In this document: positions 43,912 through 53,531 of the stretch, one piece after another
Layout: each line of letters starts with the position of its first letter
Numbering within the stretch: the first letter of the stretch is position 1
NCBI GenBank assembly: GCA_902761735.1
Contig: CACWLL010000007.1
Location: 26,330 to 90,329, forward strand
Direction: 5' to 3'
Source: an uncultured bacterium
GTDB taxonomy: Bacteria > Cyanobacteriota > Vampirovibrionia > Gastranaerophilales > Gastranaerophilaceae
DNA: 64,000 nt
Notes under the pieces: generated by a model
What the model saw: only the letters and a program-made list of their open reading frames with translations
The model's database searches: none
Told to the model about the DNA's origin: nothing
Position numbers and translations under genes: made by a program

Positions 43912-45381
43912 CTACTTCTTGACAACTCTGTACGTTGTATGCTCTTGTTGGTATTTTACACCTTTTTTGTGAGCATCTTCTACGCTCTTTGCAGAACCGA
44001 TATATGTACCGTCACAAGTTCTTACACCAATCTGCTGATTAGCATATCTCAGGTTCTTACCGCCTGATTGAGTAGTCATTCTTGCAACTCTGCGAGCGAT
44101 TTCTTCTTTATCTGCAAGACATACTTTTGTACCGTCACTTAACGTTATTTCATTTTGAAGAACTTTCGTTTTCCAAGAGTCACCTTCTTGAATTGATGAA
44201 CCATCATGACCCGGTTTTAACAAGTTCTTTAACTCATTAAGTTGTTTTCCTGATAAAGGTTTTCCGGTATCACAATTGTTATACAATTGAGCATAGTGCC
44301 AAGGTCCACCGTATCTTATAGTATCAACCGTTACACCTTTTTCAAGATTATAACAAGGAGCCTGTTTTTCTAATTTGAAATCTTCTATTTTTGGTTCTTG
44401 TATCAACGAAATTTTAGCAGGTGCATCTAATTTCGGAAGTTCAGGTTTTGTTGGTTCTTGAGGTTTTTGTTGGAAAGCTACCGCAGCATCTTGTCTGTGA
44501 TTTGTCTTTCCGTCTTTATCGTTCAAGAACGGAATTGCCCCAGCTAACCCTAATGCAGCGATAATAGAGGCAACTCTATTGTGAACAACAGCGTGTGATG
44601 CTGCCACTGCAGCACTGCTTTTTGCTCCCGCCCAAGCTTCAGCCGTTACTCCGCCAAATATTAATGCCGCTAATGCAGCTGTACCTGCAAGAGTTCTATA
44701 TAAGCCGGTATTATCACGTCTGTAATCTAAACCTGCTGCCTTTATCGCATTCTTTTCCGCATTTGCAGACATCCCGCGAGCCTTTGCTGCACTTTCTCTT
44801 TCTGCAAGCTGCAACTTATTATCTAAGTTGACATCCTTACCAAATTCAGCTTTATATTTATCGGAATCAAATATATATTTACCGTTTTCGCCTTTGATTA
44901 GATTGCCTTGCTCATCTGTTTTAAAGAATTTTTTGTAATTTGCTTCCTTTTCTTCAATTGTTTTTAATTTGTCTCCGTTTATATGAGCAAGAACTTCTTT
45001 ATCTTCAATTAATTTAAAGTTGTAAAGTTGATCTGTACCGTCTTGTTTTGCCTTTGCAACAGCTGCTTCATATTCGTCTTTATCAATAAATTGAATAGTA
45101 ACCTGTGCTCTTTTTTGAGATACCTCATTTTCTACTTGATATTTTGCAGCCTTAACAGCTTCATCATAGGTAAAACATTCTTTACCCTCATCATCTTTTA
45201 ATCCTAAAAGATATGCTGTCAATTCTTCCTGCCTTGCTGTACGCACATTTTTATCATTCAAAAATATTTGAATTTTTTTTGCATCCTCTTGCGATGCTGT
45301 AGAATAATTCTGAGCCTGCATAAATTCTACATTGTGATTTTGCACAACATAACGTGCAATAGTATCTACGTTCAATCCCAT
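43912..45381 (-). CDS. Hypothetical large protein with central hydrophobic segments
   Basis: 489 residues from MGLNVDTIARYV, chosen because AAGGGATACT precedes that ATG. The N-terminal 220 residues are charged and helical, with calcium-loop-like DKDEY and DKYKAEFGKD stretches but no confident EF-hand. Two hydrophobic alanine-rich segments lie near 230-285. The C-terminal part contains GTKVCLADKEEIARRVARMT and a basic end. No family recognised. The short MGxNVDTIA start resembles phage or structural assembly proteins only superficially. Confidence 0.6.
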   Translation of the reverse strand: MGLNVDTIARYVVQNHNVEFMQAQNYSTASQEDAKKIQIFLNDKNVRTARQEELTAYLLGLKDDEGKECFTYDEAVKAAKYQVENEVSQKRAQVTIQFIDKDEYEAAVAKAKQDGTDQLYNFKLIEDKEVLAHINGDKLKTIEEKEANYKKFFKTDEQGNLIKGENGKYIFDSDKYKAEFGKDVNLDNKLQLAERESAAKARGMSANAEKNAIKAAGLDYRRDNTGLYRTLAGTAALAALIFGGVTAEAWAGAKSSAAVAASHAVVHNRVASIIAALGLAGAIPFLNDKDGKTNHRQDAAVAFQQKPQEPTKPELPKLDAPAKISLIQEPKIEDFKLEKQAPCYNLEKGVTVDTIRYGGPWHYAQLYNNCDTGKPLSGKQLNELKNLLKPGHDGSSIQEGDSWKTKVLQNEITLSDGTKVCLADKEEIARRVARMTTQSGGKNLRYANQQIGVRTCDGTYIGSAKSVEDAHKKGVKYQQEHTTYRVVKK

Positions 45382-45732
45382 AGTATCCCTTTTCCTTTCC
45401 CCAAAGTTATTATTTTCCCTGTACACATGTAAACAATTTTTCTTCTTAAAAATTGCCCCATTTTAAACCATCATTTAATAGTTATTTTCTGAAACACAAT
45501 AATATCAATGTAAAATACCAATATTTCATATATTACAAAACTTAACAATTGGGGTATTTTATATATACTATTTCTATAGAAATTACAGTATTCAGATATA
45601 GAGTTTATAATTAAATTTAAAAATATATTAGATTTAAATAACCTTACCAAACATATATCAGCATAACTATACTTGCCTTTTAGGTAAAAATTTTATATAA
45701 TAGTCACAAACAGATATCAAGAGGATTTTGAA
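45382..45732. other. Intergenic region, AT-rich
   Basis: 351 bp between divergent genes. TATAAT at 45696-45701 is a plausible -10 for the PilZ gene about 32 nt before its start. Nothing else is supported. Confidence 0.5.
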
Positions 45733-46326
45733 ATGAGAGAATTAATAGAGAAGAATCAGAGAGTTACAGTTATTCCAAGTGACTTTAAATACGCAAATAA
45801 AGGTACGGTTGAAGATGTTACTGCTGAAGGTTTTACACTAAAATTAGATTATCCGGCAGAAGGCATACTTATTAACAATTATTGTGAATTTTATACTGAT
45901 TCAAAAAACGGAACTCTCTATTTTGAATCGTTTGCAAAAGAATTTGTTAATGATTTAACGCTTAAAATTGCAAGTCCTGCAAGACATAAGTTTTTACAAA
46001 GAAGAAGATATACTCGTATTAAATTCATACACGACTTGAATTTAACAACAGAAGAAAAATCTCACAAAATAAAAACACTGGATATTTCTGCCGGCGGCAT
46101 GAAGTTCAAGACAAATGAAAATATAGATATTGAAGGGAAATATGCTGTCGTTCTTCCTCTTTCGGAAACAATGAGCTTAGAATGCTACTATCGCCCGATA
46201 AGAATTGAATTATGCGACGACGGCTCTTATACACATTCAGGGCGTTTTGAATTTAAAAACACAAAAGACAGAATGACATTAATTCAATATTGCACAAAAA
46301 GAAGTATTGAAATAGCTAATAAATAG
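45733..46326 (+). CDS. PilZ-domain protein (cyclic di-GMP binding)
   Basis: 197 residues. An N-terminal YcgR-like beta domain (about 1-90) is followed by a PilZ domain with the two c-di-GMP signatures: R-x3-R in QRRRYTRIKF and D-x-S-x-x-G in LDISAGGMKF. These proteins control motility or surface properties. AGAGGATTTTGAA lies before the start. The next gene begins 8 nt after its stop. Confidence 0.9.
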   Translation: MRELIEKNQRVTVIPSDFKYANKGTVEDVTAEGFTLKLDYPAEGILINNYCEFYTDSKNGTLYFESFAKEFVNDLTLKIASPARHKFLQRRRYTRIKFIHDLNLTTEEKSHKIKTLDISAGGMKFKTNENIDIEGKYAVVLPLSETMSLECYYRPIRIELCDDGSYTHSGRFEFKNTKDRMTLIQYCTKRSIEIANK

Positions 46327-46334
46327 AGGTTGAA

Positions 46335-47375
46335 GTGGGACTGGTAAGTTTACTACGCAAAAAGGTAAAAACAGCTCTTTTTACCACACCTTCGCATTCC
46401 AAACACTTCTTTATTTATCATAAATTGAGGAATCTGTATAAAGTAGATATTTCAGAAACAGATGCATATAATCCGCAAGAAGCATTGTCTTTAGCAGAGA
46501 AGGAAGCCGTAAAAATTTATGGAACAAAATCTACAAAGTTTTTATTAAACGGATCAACAAGCGGAATTATTGGAGCAGTTCTTGCCTGCGTACAAAAAGG
46601 TGAACACGTATTAGTTTGGGACAAGGCTCACCCTTGCCATCTTAACGCAATAAAACTTGCAGGAGCAGAACCGGTATACTATGAACCTGAATTTGACAAT
46701 AACTGGGGAGTCTATACTAAAACAAATCCTGAAACAATTAAAAACAAACTAAAAAGCAATAAAATTAAAGCTGTAATCGTAACCTCTCCTACATATGAGG
46801 GTTTTGTTTCGGATATAAAAGCAATTAAAAATATATGCGAAGAATACGGGGTATATTTAATCGTAGATGAAGCTCATGGAGCATTATACCCTTTTTCCGA
46901 TAAATTACCGCAAAGTGCAGTAAATATCGCTGATTTCACTGTTCAATCTTTGCATAAAACTGCCGGCGGACTTAATCCTACCGCACTATTGCACAACAAC
47001 ACAACACTATCCTCTGAGAAGGCGCTATCGCTATTTATGACAACATCCCCTTCATATCCGCTGTTAGCAAGTATTGAAGCAAATATTAAATTTTTAAATT
47101 CTAATAGAGGTAAAAAAGTTATTGAAAAACTCATACTCAATATTGAAGAATTAAAGAATTACTGTAAAAACTGCGAATTTGGCGGAGATGATATTACAAA
47201 AATTTTAGTTAAACATAATCGCTTTTCCGGAACAGAATTATCCGAATATTTGTACAATAAATATAACTTGGAAGACGAAAAAACCAATAAAATATCAACG
47301 ATGTTTTTATGCGGGGTTGGTACTACTGAGGCAAAATTGCAAAGGCTGAAAAAAGCCCTTATTTCTTTACATTAA
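46335..47375 (+). CDS. PLP-dependent Orn/Lys/Arg decarboxylase-family protein, short form
   Basis: 346 residues starting at GTG after GAGGTTGAA. The PLP-binding core is clear: NGSTSGIIGAVLA, VTSPTYEGF, VDEAHGALYPF and the Schiff-base lysine in QSLHKTAGG. The family usually runs 450 residues or more; here the C-terminal domain is largely missing, although there is no sign of a frameshift. It could be an aminotransferase-like or decarboxylase activity; substrate unknown. Probably co-transcribed with the PilZ gene. Confidence 0.82.
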   Translation: MGLVSLLRKKVKTALFTTPSHSKHFFIYHKLRNLYKVDISETDAYNPQEALSLAEKEAVKIYGTKSTKFLLNGSTSGIIGAVLACVQKGEHVLVWDKAHPCHLNAIKLAGAEPVYYEPEFDNNWGVYTKTNPETIKNKLKSNKIKAVIVTSPTYEGFVSDIKAIKNICEEYGVYLIVDEAHGALYPFSDKLPQSAVNIADFTVQSLHKTAGGLNPTALLHNNTTLSSEKALSLFMTTSPSYPLLASIEANIKFLNSNRGKKVIEKLILNIEELKNYCKNCEFGGDDITKILVKHNRFSGTELSEYLYNKYNLEDEKTNKISTMFLCGVGTTEAKLQRLKKALISLH

Positions 47376-47392
47376 AACTTATAATATAAGAA

Positions 47393-49192
47393 TTAATTAT
47401 ATATCTTCCGTGTCAAATCAGCCTTTCTGATTCTGACATTTTCAGGTGTTATTTCAACCAATTCATCGTCACCTATATATTCGAGACTTTCTTCCAATGA
47501 CATAATTTTCGGAGCCTGTAAAGTTACCATAACGTCAGCGGTTGAGCTCCTCATATTTGTTAATTTCTTTGTCTTACATATATTCACGACAACATCCTGA
47601 GGTTTATTACATTCTCCAATAATCATACCCCTATAAACCTTTGTCTTTGGTGTAACAAAGAAAACTCCTCTGTCCTCAAATTGAGCCAAAGCATAAGGAA
47701 TAGCTTCACCTTCTTCATGAGCAATGATAGAACCGTTTCTCTGTCTTACAATATCGCCGGCATATGGTCTGTAATTTAGGAAAGTGTGGTACATAATACC
47801 TTCACCTCTTGTCATTCGAATAAATTCACTTCTAAATCCGATTAATCCTCTTGCCGGAATATGAAATGTTAATGTAGTTCTACCCTTTGCACTCTGCATA
47901 TCTTTCATTTCGGCTTTTCGATTTGATAATCTCTCAATACAACTTCCCGCATTACCCTCAGGAACATCAACTATCAAATTTTCATAAGGCTCACACTGTG
48001 TCCCGTTAATAGTTTTATATATAACTTCCGGTTTTGAAACTTGAAATTCATAACCCTCACGACGCATTGTTTCAATTAGAATACCTAAATGAAGCTCTCC
48101 TCTGCCGCTTACCTTAAATACATCTGTACTGTCCGTATCTTCTACTCGTAAGCTGACATTTTTTTCTAACTCATTATACAATCTTTTTCTGAGTTGACGA
48201 GATGTAACAAATTTACCTTCCTGACCAGCAAACGGACTGTCATTAACTGAAAAATTCATCTGCAATGTCGGTTCATCAACCTTGATTAACGGTAAAGGTT
48301 GAGGATTATCTAACGCACAAATACTTTCTCCTATTTGAATATCAGAGAAACCTGCAATTCCGACAATATCACCCGCAGAAGCTTCTTGAATTTCAACTCT
48401 GCCTAAATCGTGAAAACCAAACAACTTGGTAATTTTACCACGTTCTTGAGAACCGTCGGCATGTACAACACAAACTTGCTCCTGAGAACTTACTTTACCG
48501 TTTACTATACGACCAATAACAATCCTGCCGACATACTCGTTATAATCCAAAGTCGTAGCCTGAAATTGTAAAGGCAAATCAGCATCTCCTGACGGTGGCT
48601 GTATATTTTCCATAATACAATCCAAAAGCGGAATCATGTCTTTTCTTTCATCATCCAAATCTTTAATTGCAAAACCGTTTAAGCTGCTTGCAAATATGAA
48701 CGGAAAATCAATTAAATCTTCTCTATCAGTCAATTCCGTAAATAAATCAAAGACTTTATCTAAAGCTGTTAGTGGTTCGCCTGCCGGCTTGTCAATTTTA
48801 TTTATAACAACTATAATTTTTAAGCCTAGCTCTAAAGCCTTAGACAATACAAATCTTGTTTGAGGCATAGGACCTTCAGCCGCATCAACAATCAATAATG
48901 CACCATCAACCATACCAAGAACACGTTCTACTTCCCCGCCGAAATCAGCGTGTCCGGGGGTATCTACAACATTGATTTTGCACCCTTTATAATTGATTGA
49001 GATATTTTTAGAAAGAATTGTAATACCTCTTTCTTTTTCCAAATCATTACTGTCTAATACTCGTTCTTGTACTTGTTGATTATCCCTGAATGCTCCGGCT
49101 TGTCTTAGTAAACAATCTACCAGAGTTGTCTTGCCATGGTCTACATGCGCTATAATTGCGATATTTCTTATATTTTGATTTACATTTGTCAT
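47393..49192 (-). CDS. typA: Ribosome-associated GTPase TypA/BipA
   Basis: 599 residues from MTNVNQN. G1 AHVDHGKTT, the switch-[10 protein letters not shown]3 DTPGHADF and G4 NKIDKP are present, followed by the BipA-specific C-terminal region with [20 protein letters not shown] and [14 protein letters not shown]. Acts in 50S assembly and stress adaptation. A longer frame adds 13 codons without support. Converges on the PLP gene. Confidence 0.97.
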   Translation of the reverse strand: MTNVNQNIRNIAIIAHVDHGKTTLVDCLLRQAGAFRDNQQVQERVLDSNDLEKERGITILSKNISINYKGCKINVVDTPGHADFGGEVERVLGMVDGALLIVDAAEGPMPQTRFVLSKALELGLKIIVVINKIDKPAGEPLTALDKVFDLFTELTDREDLIDFPFIFASSLNGFAIKDLDDERKDMIPLLDCIMENIQPPSGDADLPLQFQATTLDYNEYVGRIVIGRIVNGKVSSQEQVCVVHADGSQERGKITKLFGFHDLGRVEIQEASAGDIVGIAGFSDIQIGESICALDNPQPLPLIKVDEPTLQMNFSVNDSPFAGQEGKFVTSRQLRKRLYNELEKNVSLRVEDTDSTDVFKVSGRGELHLGILIETMRREGYEFQVSKPEVIYKTINGTQCEPYENLIVDVPEGNAGSCIERLSNRKAEMKDMQSAKGRTTLTFHIPARGLIGFRSEFIRMTRGEGIMYHTFLNYRPYAGDIVRQRNGSIIAHEEGEAIPYALAQFEDRGVFFVTPKTKVYRGMIIGECNKPQDVVVNICKTKKLTNMRSSTADVMVTLQAPKIMSLEESLEYIGDDELVEITPENVRIRKADLTRKIYN

Positions 49193-49382
49193 AAAATTTG
49201 CCATCCGTTTTTGCTTTGTGCTGCTGCACATTGGGTAACATATAAAAGTGTATATTCTACACTAAAAGTGTAACGCAATTATAAAATTTTTGCAAGACTT
49301 TGTTAAGAGCACTAGAAATTTGAGTTATACTATTTTTCTACAAATATGGATATTATATATATATTACTTAATAAAATATATT

Positions 49383-51356
49383 CTAATTTATAAACTCTTT
49401 AACTCTTCTAATCCTATCTTTATACAAATATTTTTTGTAATTATATCTTTCTCTAGTTTTTCCAAAGACAAAATTTTTCAAAAATTTGTATTTCCAATAT
49501 TTAATACAATTTTTGTGCCAATTAAAAAGATTTATTATTGTGTCTTTATTTATAACTTTCCGATTTCTACCCATTCTGGACATAAAATATTCATAATATG
49601 TTGATTGCCTTGCATATTTCCACCATAATTCCGAAAAGTCCGACAAAGGAGCGTCCCATGGTTTTGGACTGTTCGCATAATGGATAATACCTTTAGATTG
49701 CCCTCTTGCATCCTCGTACATACTGAAATATTTCTTAGGTGCACCTTTAATTCGGTTAATTACCCATTCGTTTGTTTTTGAAAAAATATTCCATTTGGCA
49801 TCTAAAAATTTTACCCTGCCATAAAGCAACATGTTAAGCATGTCCTGCTCGAAAACTATTACTTTATTTATATGAGTACATATAAAATCTTTTAGAAATT
49901 CTAAAGAGTAAGTTTTTCTGTATTCTGCACAATTAAAAAGCAAAATACCGGTATTTATGTAATTATAAGGATTATCCATTTTCATATAGTTTAATGTATA
50001 CTCAACTCTGGAATAAGGGTCTATACCATTAACTTGACCCTGATATACTGTATCTTTTACTCCTCCGGCTAAGTAAGCGCTTAAATCTTCATTGTAGATA
50101 TTAGCAGGATCTTCTCTAAAGATTGTATCTGCATCTATAACTAACAGCTTTTCATATTTTTCCAAAATTTGCGGGATTATAACTCTATAATACAAATCAC
50201 TTGTATAAACACTGCTTTGTAATGATATATCCACATTTTCTAAATAATAATAAGGATTTAAAAATCTTATTGACACATTGTTTTTATTTTCGAGATTTTG
50301 TTTTAATAAAATTTTATTTTTATCAGATATATCTTCTGATAAAATTATAATATCATAATTATTTTCGTCTGATATATTATCTATAATTGACTTTAAGCAG
50401 ACATCGAATACAGGAGCATAATCATTATTAAAGTTTGATACAATTGAAATATTATTATTTTTAAATTTAGGAAACAAGATTTCTCTTGGTTCAGGATATT
50501 CAATAAATAATAGAGGTACATTTTTTACTTTGTATTTTTTTTGTTCACATAGCCATAAATACCAAATGCCCACCAATCTTTCAGCTAACAAGCCATATAC
50601 TCTGTACTGCTTTACACTGTAATTAGATAAGTCTGTTATATCCTCCATCTCTGATAAAATATCGAATAACCATTCACAAAATTCATTAAAAAGCTCTCTT
50701 TTCATCACAAAACAATTATACAAATAATTATATCTATAATTCATCATATATTTATCAGCAATTAATGCCATTTGAGGATATTTATTTCTTATAATTGCCA
50801 TCATATTATCAACATCACGCATAATATGATAATCAGGACATAATGCCATTGCTTGATAATTTGATTTAATATTATTTTTATACAAATCAATAGGATTTAT
50901 AAATACTGCATCATAACCATTTAAACCCGCCAATATACTATCTTCATCAAGTCCATATTTTGTTATTATATCCTCATTTATAAAATTAGCAGTATAACAA
51001 CCGTTATTTCTTTCTGAACACGAATAATTATCTTTTATATTTTCTTTGAAACACATATATCTTCGATAATGACAAAGTCCCAAATATTTTGCATCCTCGT
51101 GTTTCCATAACCAATACAAAGCCGTTAACTCACAATATGAACGATTTTTATATGAGATATTATCTCCCAAATCATCACCATGAGTATTTTTTACTAGCCA
51201 ACTATATGCTTCATCCTCAATAATACCATCTTTAGAAAACATTTTTGAAATACTCCTACCGGCATGTATTGGCAGCAAATATTTATTTTCAAATTGTTTA
51301 TATGGTTTATGAGTAACAACAGCAATTTTTATTTCATTATTTTGAATTTCAGACAT
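49383..51356 (-). CDS. Two-domain glycosyltransferase: DUF4422 plus GT8-type
   Basis: 657 residues. The N-terminal half (about 8-285) fits DUF4422, found in glycosyltransferases: NTHGDDLGDNIS, ELTALYWLWKH and GLCHYRRYM. The C-terminal half (about 305-560) is GT8-like, with the metal-binding DAD in LLVIDADTIF, then GVKDTVYQG and YINTGILLFNC. Likely makes a surface glycan; substrate unknown. Low GC and many AAT/ATA codons fit a laterally variable surface gene. AAAGGTTGTT precedes the ATG. Confidence 0.88.
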   Translation of the reverse strand: MSEIQNNEIKIAVVTHKPYKQFENKYLLPIHAGRSISKMFSKDGIIEDEAYSWLVKNTHGDDLGDNISYKNRSYCELTALYWLWKHEDAKYLGLCHYRRYMCFKENIKDNYSCSERNNGCYTANFINEDIITKYGLDEDSILAGLNGYDAVFINPIDLYKNNIKSNYQAMALCPDYHIMRDVDNMMAIIRNKYPQMALIADKYMMNYRYNYLYNCFVMKRELFNEFCEWLFDILSEMEDITDLSNYSVKQYRVYGLLAERLVGIWYLWLCEQKKYKVKNVPLLFIEYPEPREILFPKFKNNNISIVSNFNNDYAPVFDVCLKSIIDNISDENNYDIIILSEDISDKNKILLKQNLENKNNVSIRFLNPYYYLENVDISLQSSVYTSDLYYRVIIPQILEKYEKLLVIDADTIFREDPANIYNEDLSAYLAGGVKDTVYQGQVNGIDPYSRVEYTLNYMKMDNPYNYINTGILLFNCAEYRKTYSLEFLKDFICTHINKVIVFEQDMLNMLLYGRVKFLDAKWNIFSKTNEWVINRIKGAPKKYFSMYEDARGQSKGIIHYANSPKPWDAPLSDFSELWWKYARQSTYYEYFMSRMGRNRKVINKDTIINLFNWHKNCIKYWKYKFLKNFVFGKTRERYNYKKYLYKDRIRRVKEFIN

Positions 51357-51517
51357 AACAACCTTTCTTAGTAAGTCTATTTTTTATATAGAATAACGGA
51401 ATAATTATATATAGCAAATAGATATTTGTCAATTCGACATATCACCTTTTTCGTTAATACTATCTATCGGATTGTTTAATATGCTAAGCATATTTAATAT
51501 TGTTGAAAGGGGTTACT

Positions 51518-51844
51518 ATGATATTAAAAAAATTACTTGGCAATAAAATTAAAGAAATTCGCAAGCAAAATAAATACACACAAGAAATGTTGGCTGATTT
51601 GGTTGGTATAGACCCAAAGAATATAAGCAAAATTGAAAATGGCAATAATTACCCGTCAGCAGAAACCTTGACAGCTATTGCTTCTGCACTTAACGTTAAT
51701 GTTTATGAGCTATTTGTATTCGAAAACAAGATATCTTATGAAAAAATGAAACAAGAAATACTTGAATATTTAGACTGCGAGAATAATGTATTATATATAT
51801 ACAACATAATAAAAAGAGTAAGCACAAATAAGCTACTCAAATAA
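51518..51844 (+). CDS. XRE-family helix-turn-helix regulator
   Basis: 108 residues from MILKKLLG, preceded by GAAAGGGG. The helix-turn-helix core is RKQNKYTQEMLADLVGIDPKNISKIENG, followed by the typical PSAETLTAIASALNV. A short C-terminal helix may be a dimer domain. Its last 12 bp overlap the converging TPR gene. No phage context is visible; it is divergent from the glycosyltransferase and may regulate it, which is inference. Confidence 0.88.
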   Translation: MILKKLLGNKIKEIRKQNKYTQEMLADLVGIDPKNISKIENGNNYPSAETLTAIASALNVNVYELFVFENKISYEKMKQEILEYLDCENNVLYIYNIIKRVSTNKLLK

Positions 51845-53425
51845 CGCATTTATCTTATCAATTATTTCTTGCGGGTCCATTTCATTCGTCACATAATTAA
51901 TATTCTGGGCACTTTGATAGAGTTTTGCAGCCTCAATTTTATCACCTGTAATTGAAATTGCTCTTGCAAGATTAAATAACGCCAACGCATAATTTGCATT
52001 ACATGCTATAGCTTTTTCAAAATAACTTATTGCTTTTTTAACATGACCCAAATCATCAAGATATATAACACCAAGATTATTTAATGCAATATCATAATCG
52101 GGATTATACTCAATTGCCAATTCATATTCTTTTATTGCTTCATCGACATTACCGTTACTCCAATACAAGAATCCTAAATTACAATGAATCTGAGCATTTT
52201 TCGGTTGTAAATCAAGAGCATTTCTGTACACAGCCAATGCATTATTAAAATCTTCTTTGTCATAAAATGCACTACCCAAGTTTACATATATGTCAATATC
52301 TTTTGGTGTTTGAAGATATGCACTCTGGTACGATGTAATTGCAGCATCCAAATCTTGCTTCGTTTCCTGATAAATGAAACCTAAAGTTTGATTTACAACA
52401 CTTGTCCATTCTTTTTTAGGGTTAAGGGTAATTGCGGTTTGAAAATGCGCTATAGCACCGTCAATATCCCCTTTAACAAACAATATATTTGCCATATTGG
52501 AATGAACATCCGGCATGTTTGGCATAATCTTTACTAATTTTTCATATATCTCTATGGCATTGTCATAGTCACCCAATTCCTCATAAGCATACGCCAAATG
52601 ACGATACGCTTGAATATTCAGGCAATCCAACCAAATTGCCATTTTATATTCGGTGATTGCATCTTCAAATCTTCCTAAAGAACAATATACATCTCCCAAC
52701 AAACCATAAAAAGGTACAAAACCGGGAGCTTTATCTATAGCATCAATATAAACTTGAATAGCATCCTCTACACCCTTTGAATTTGCAAGCCATATACCTT
52801 TTATCCAAGTAGGAATAAAACGCAAATAGGAAAGGCTTTGACATACATTTTTTATAGCCCTCATATCATACGGCAATGTCAACAATGATAATATATATTC
52901 CCATTTTGATTTAAGTTTTAATTTTAACGATTGAACAGAAGACACACTGTACAAATTTGACAATAAATAATGAGCACTTGAATTTCTGAAAGGTTTTGTT
53001 TTAATAGATTTTTTAGCATTCAAGATTGCATCATAAAATCTTGCTTTTTTTGTATTTGTTTCTGCTAGCATATAATATGCCTTTGACATTTTAGGGTCTT
53101 TATCCAAAGCAGTATCAAAATAATTTATTGCTTTATCCAAATCACCTTTAAAATAATGAGCCTGACCTATTTTAAAATATACTTCCGCAGAGTCAAGATA
53201 TGTTTCGGAAGCTCGTTGATATTCGGTAATAGCCTCATCGATATACTGGCAAGAATTTGAGATATCTAAATGCCATGCCAAATATAAATCTCCTAAACGC
53301 ATATGCAAATCAGCATTTGTCGGATCCTGCTGCAGCCCGATTTGGCACAACTCTATTGCGTTTTTTACATTTCCTATCTTACACTCTTTATTAATTTGCT
53401 TTTCTAATTGCTTTGTATTATTCAT
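51833..53425 (-). CDS. Tetratricopeptide-repeat protein
   Basis: 530 residues built almost entirely of TPR units (about 11-12), for example AIEIYEKLVKIMPNMPDVHSNMANI and ALAVYRNALDLQPKNAQIHCNLGFLYW. No signal peptide. A scaffold for protein-protein contacts with unknown partners. TATAAT lies only 3 nt before the ATG, and no Shine-Dalgarno is visible, so its translation start is uncertain. Confidence 0.92.
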   Translation of the reverse strand: MNNTKQLEKQINKECKIGNVKNAIELCQIGLQQDPTNADLHMRLGDLYLAWHLDISNSCQYIDEAITEYQRASETYLDSAEVYFKIGQAHYFKGDLDKAINYFDTALDKDPKMSKAYYMLAETNTKKARFYDAILNAKKSIKTKPFRNSSAHYLLSNLYSVSSVQSLKLKLKSKWEYILSLLTLPYDMRAIKNVCQSLSYLRFIPTWIKGIWLANSKGVEDAIQVYIDAIDKAPGFVPFYGLLGDVYCSLGRFEDAITEYKMAIWLDCLNIQAYRHLAYAYEELGDYDNAIEIYEKLVKIMPNMPDVHSNMANILFVKGDIDGAIAHFQTAITLNPKKEWTSVVNQTLGFIYQETKQDLDAAITSYQSAYLQTPKDIDIYVNLGSAFYDKEDFNNALAVYRNALDLQPKNAQIHCNLGFLYWSNGNVDEAIKEYELAIEYNPDYDIALNNLGVIYLDDLGHVKKAISYFEKAIACNANYALALFNLARAISITGDKIEAAKLYQSAQNINYVTNEMDPQEIIDKINALFE

Positions 53426-53531
53426 ATTATTATAAATTCTCTTGACATTATATTATTAATGCTCATACTATTTATTGTAAATAATTTTCGGGAAAAAAGC
53501 AAGTTATTTTAGTAGTTCATAAGGAGTAAAA

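Noticed and set aside
51518..51844. XRE regulator considered as part of a prophage or toxin-antitoxin pair
   Set aside because: No integrase, phage or toxin-sized neighbour; flanked by a glycosyltransferase and a TPR protein.
53429..53434. TATAAT before the TPR gene considered a ninth leaderless promoter
   Set aside because: Only 3 nt separate it from the ATG, so the transcript would start past the start codon.
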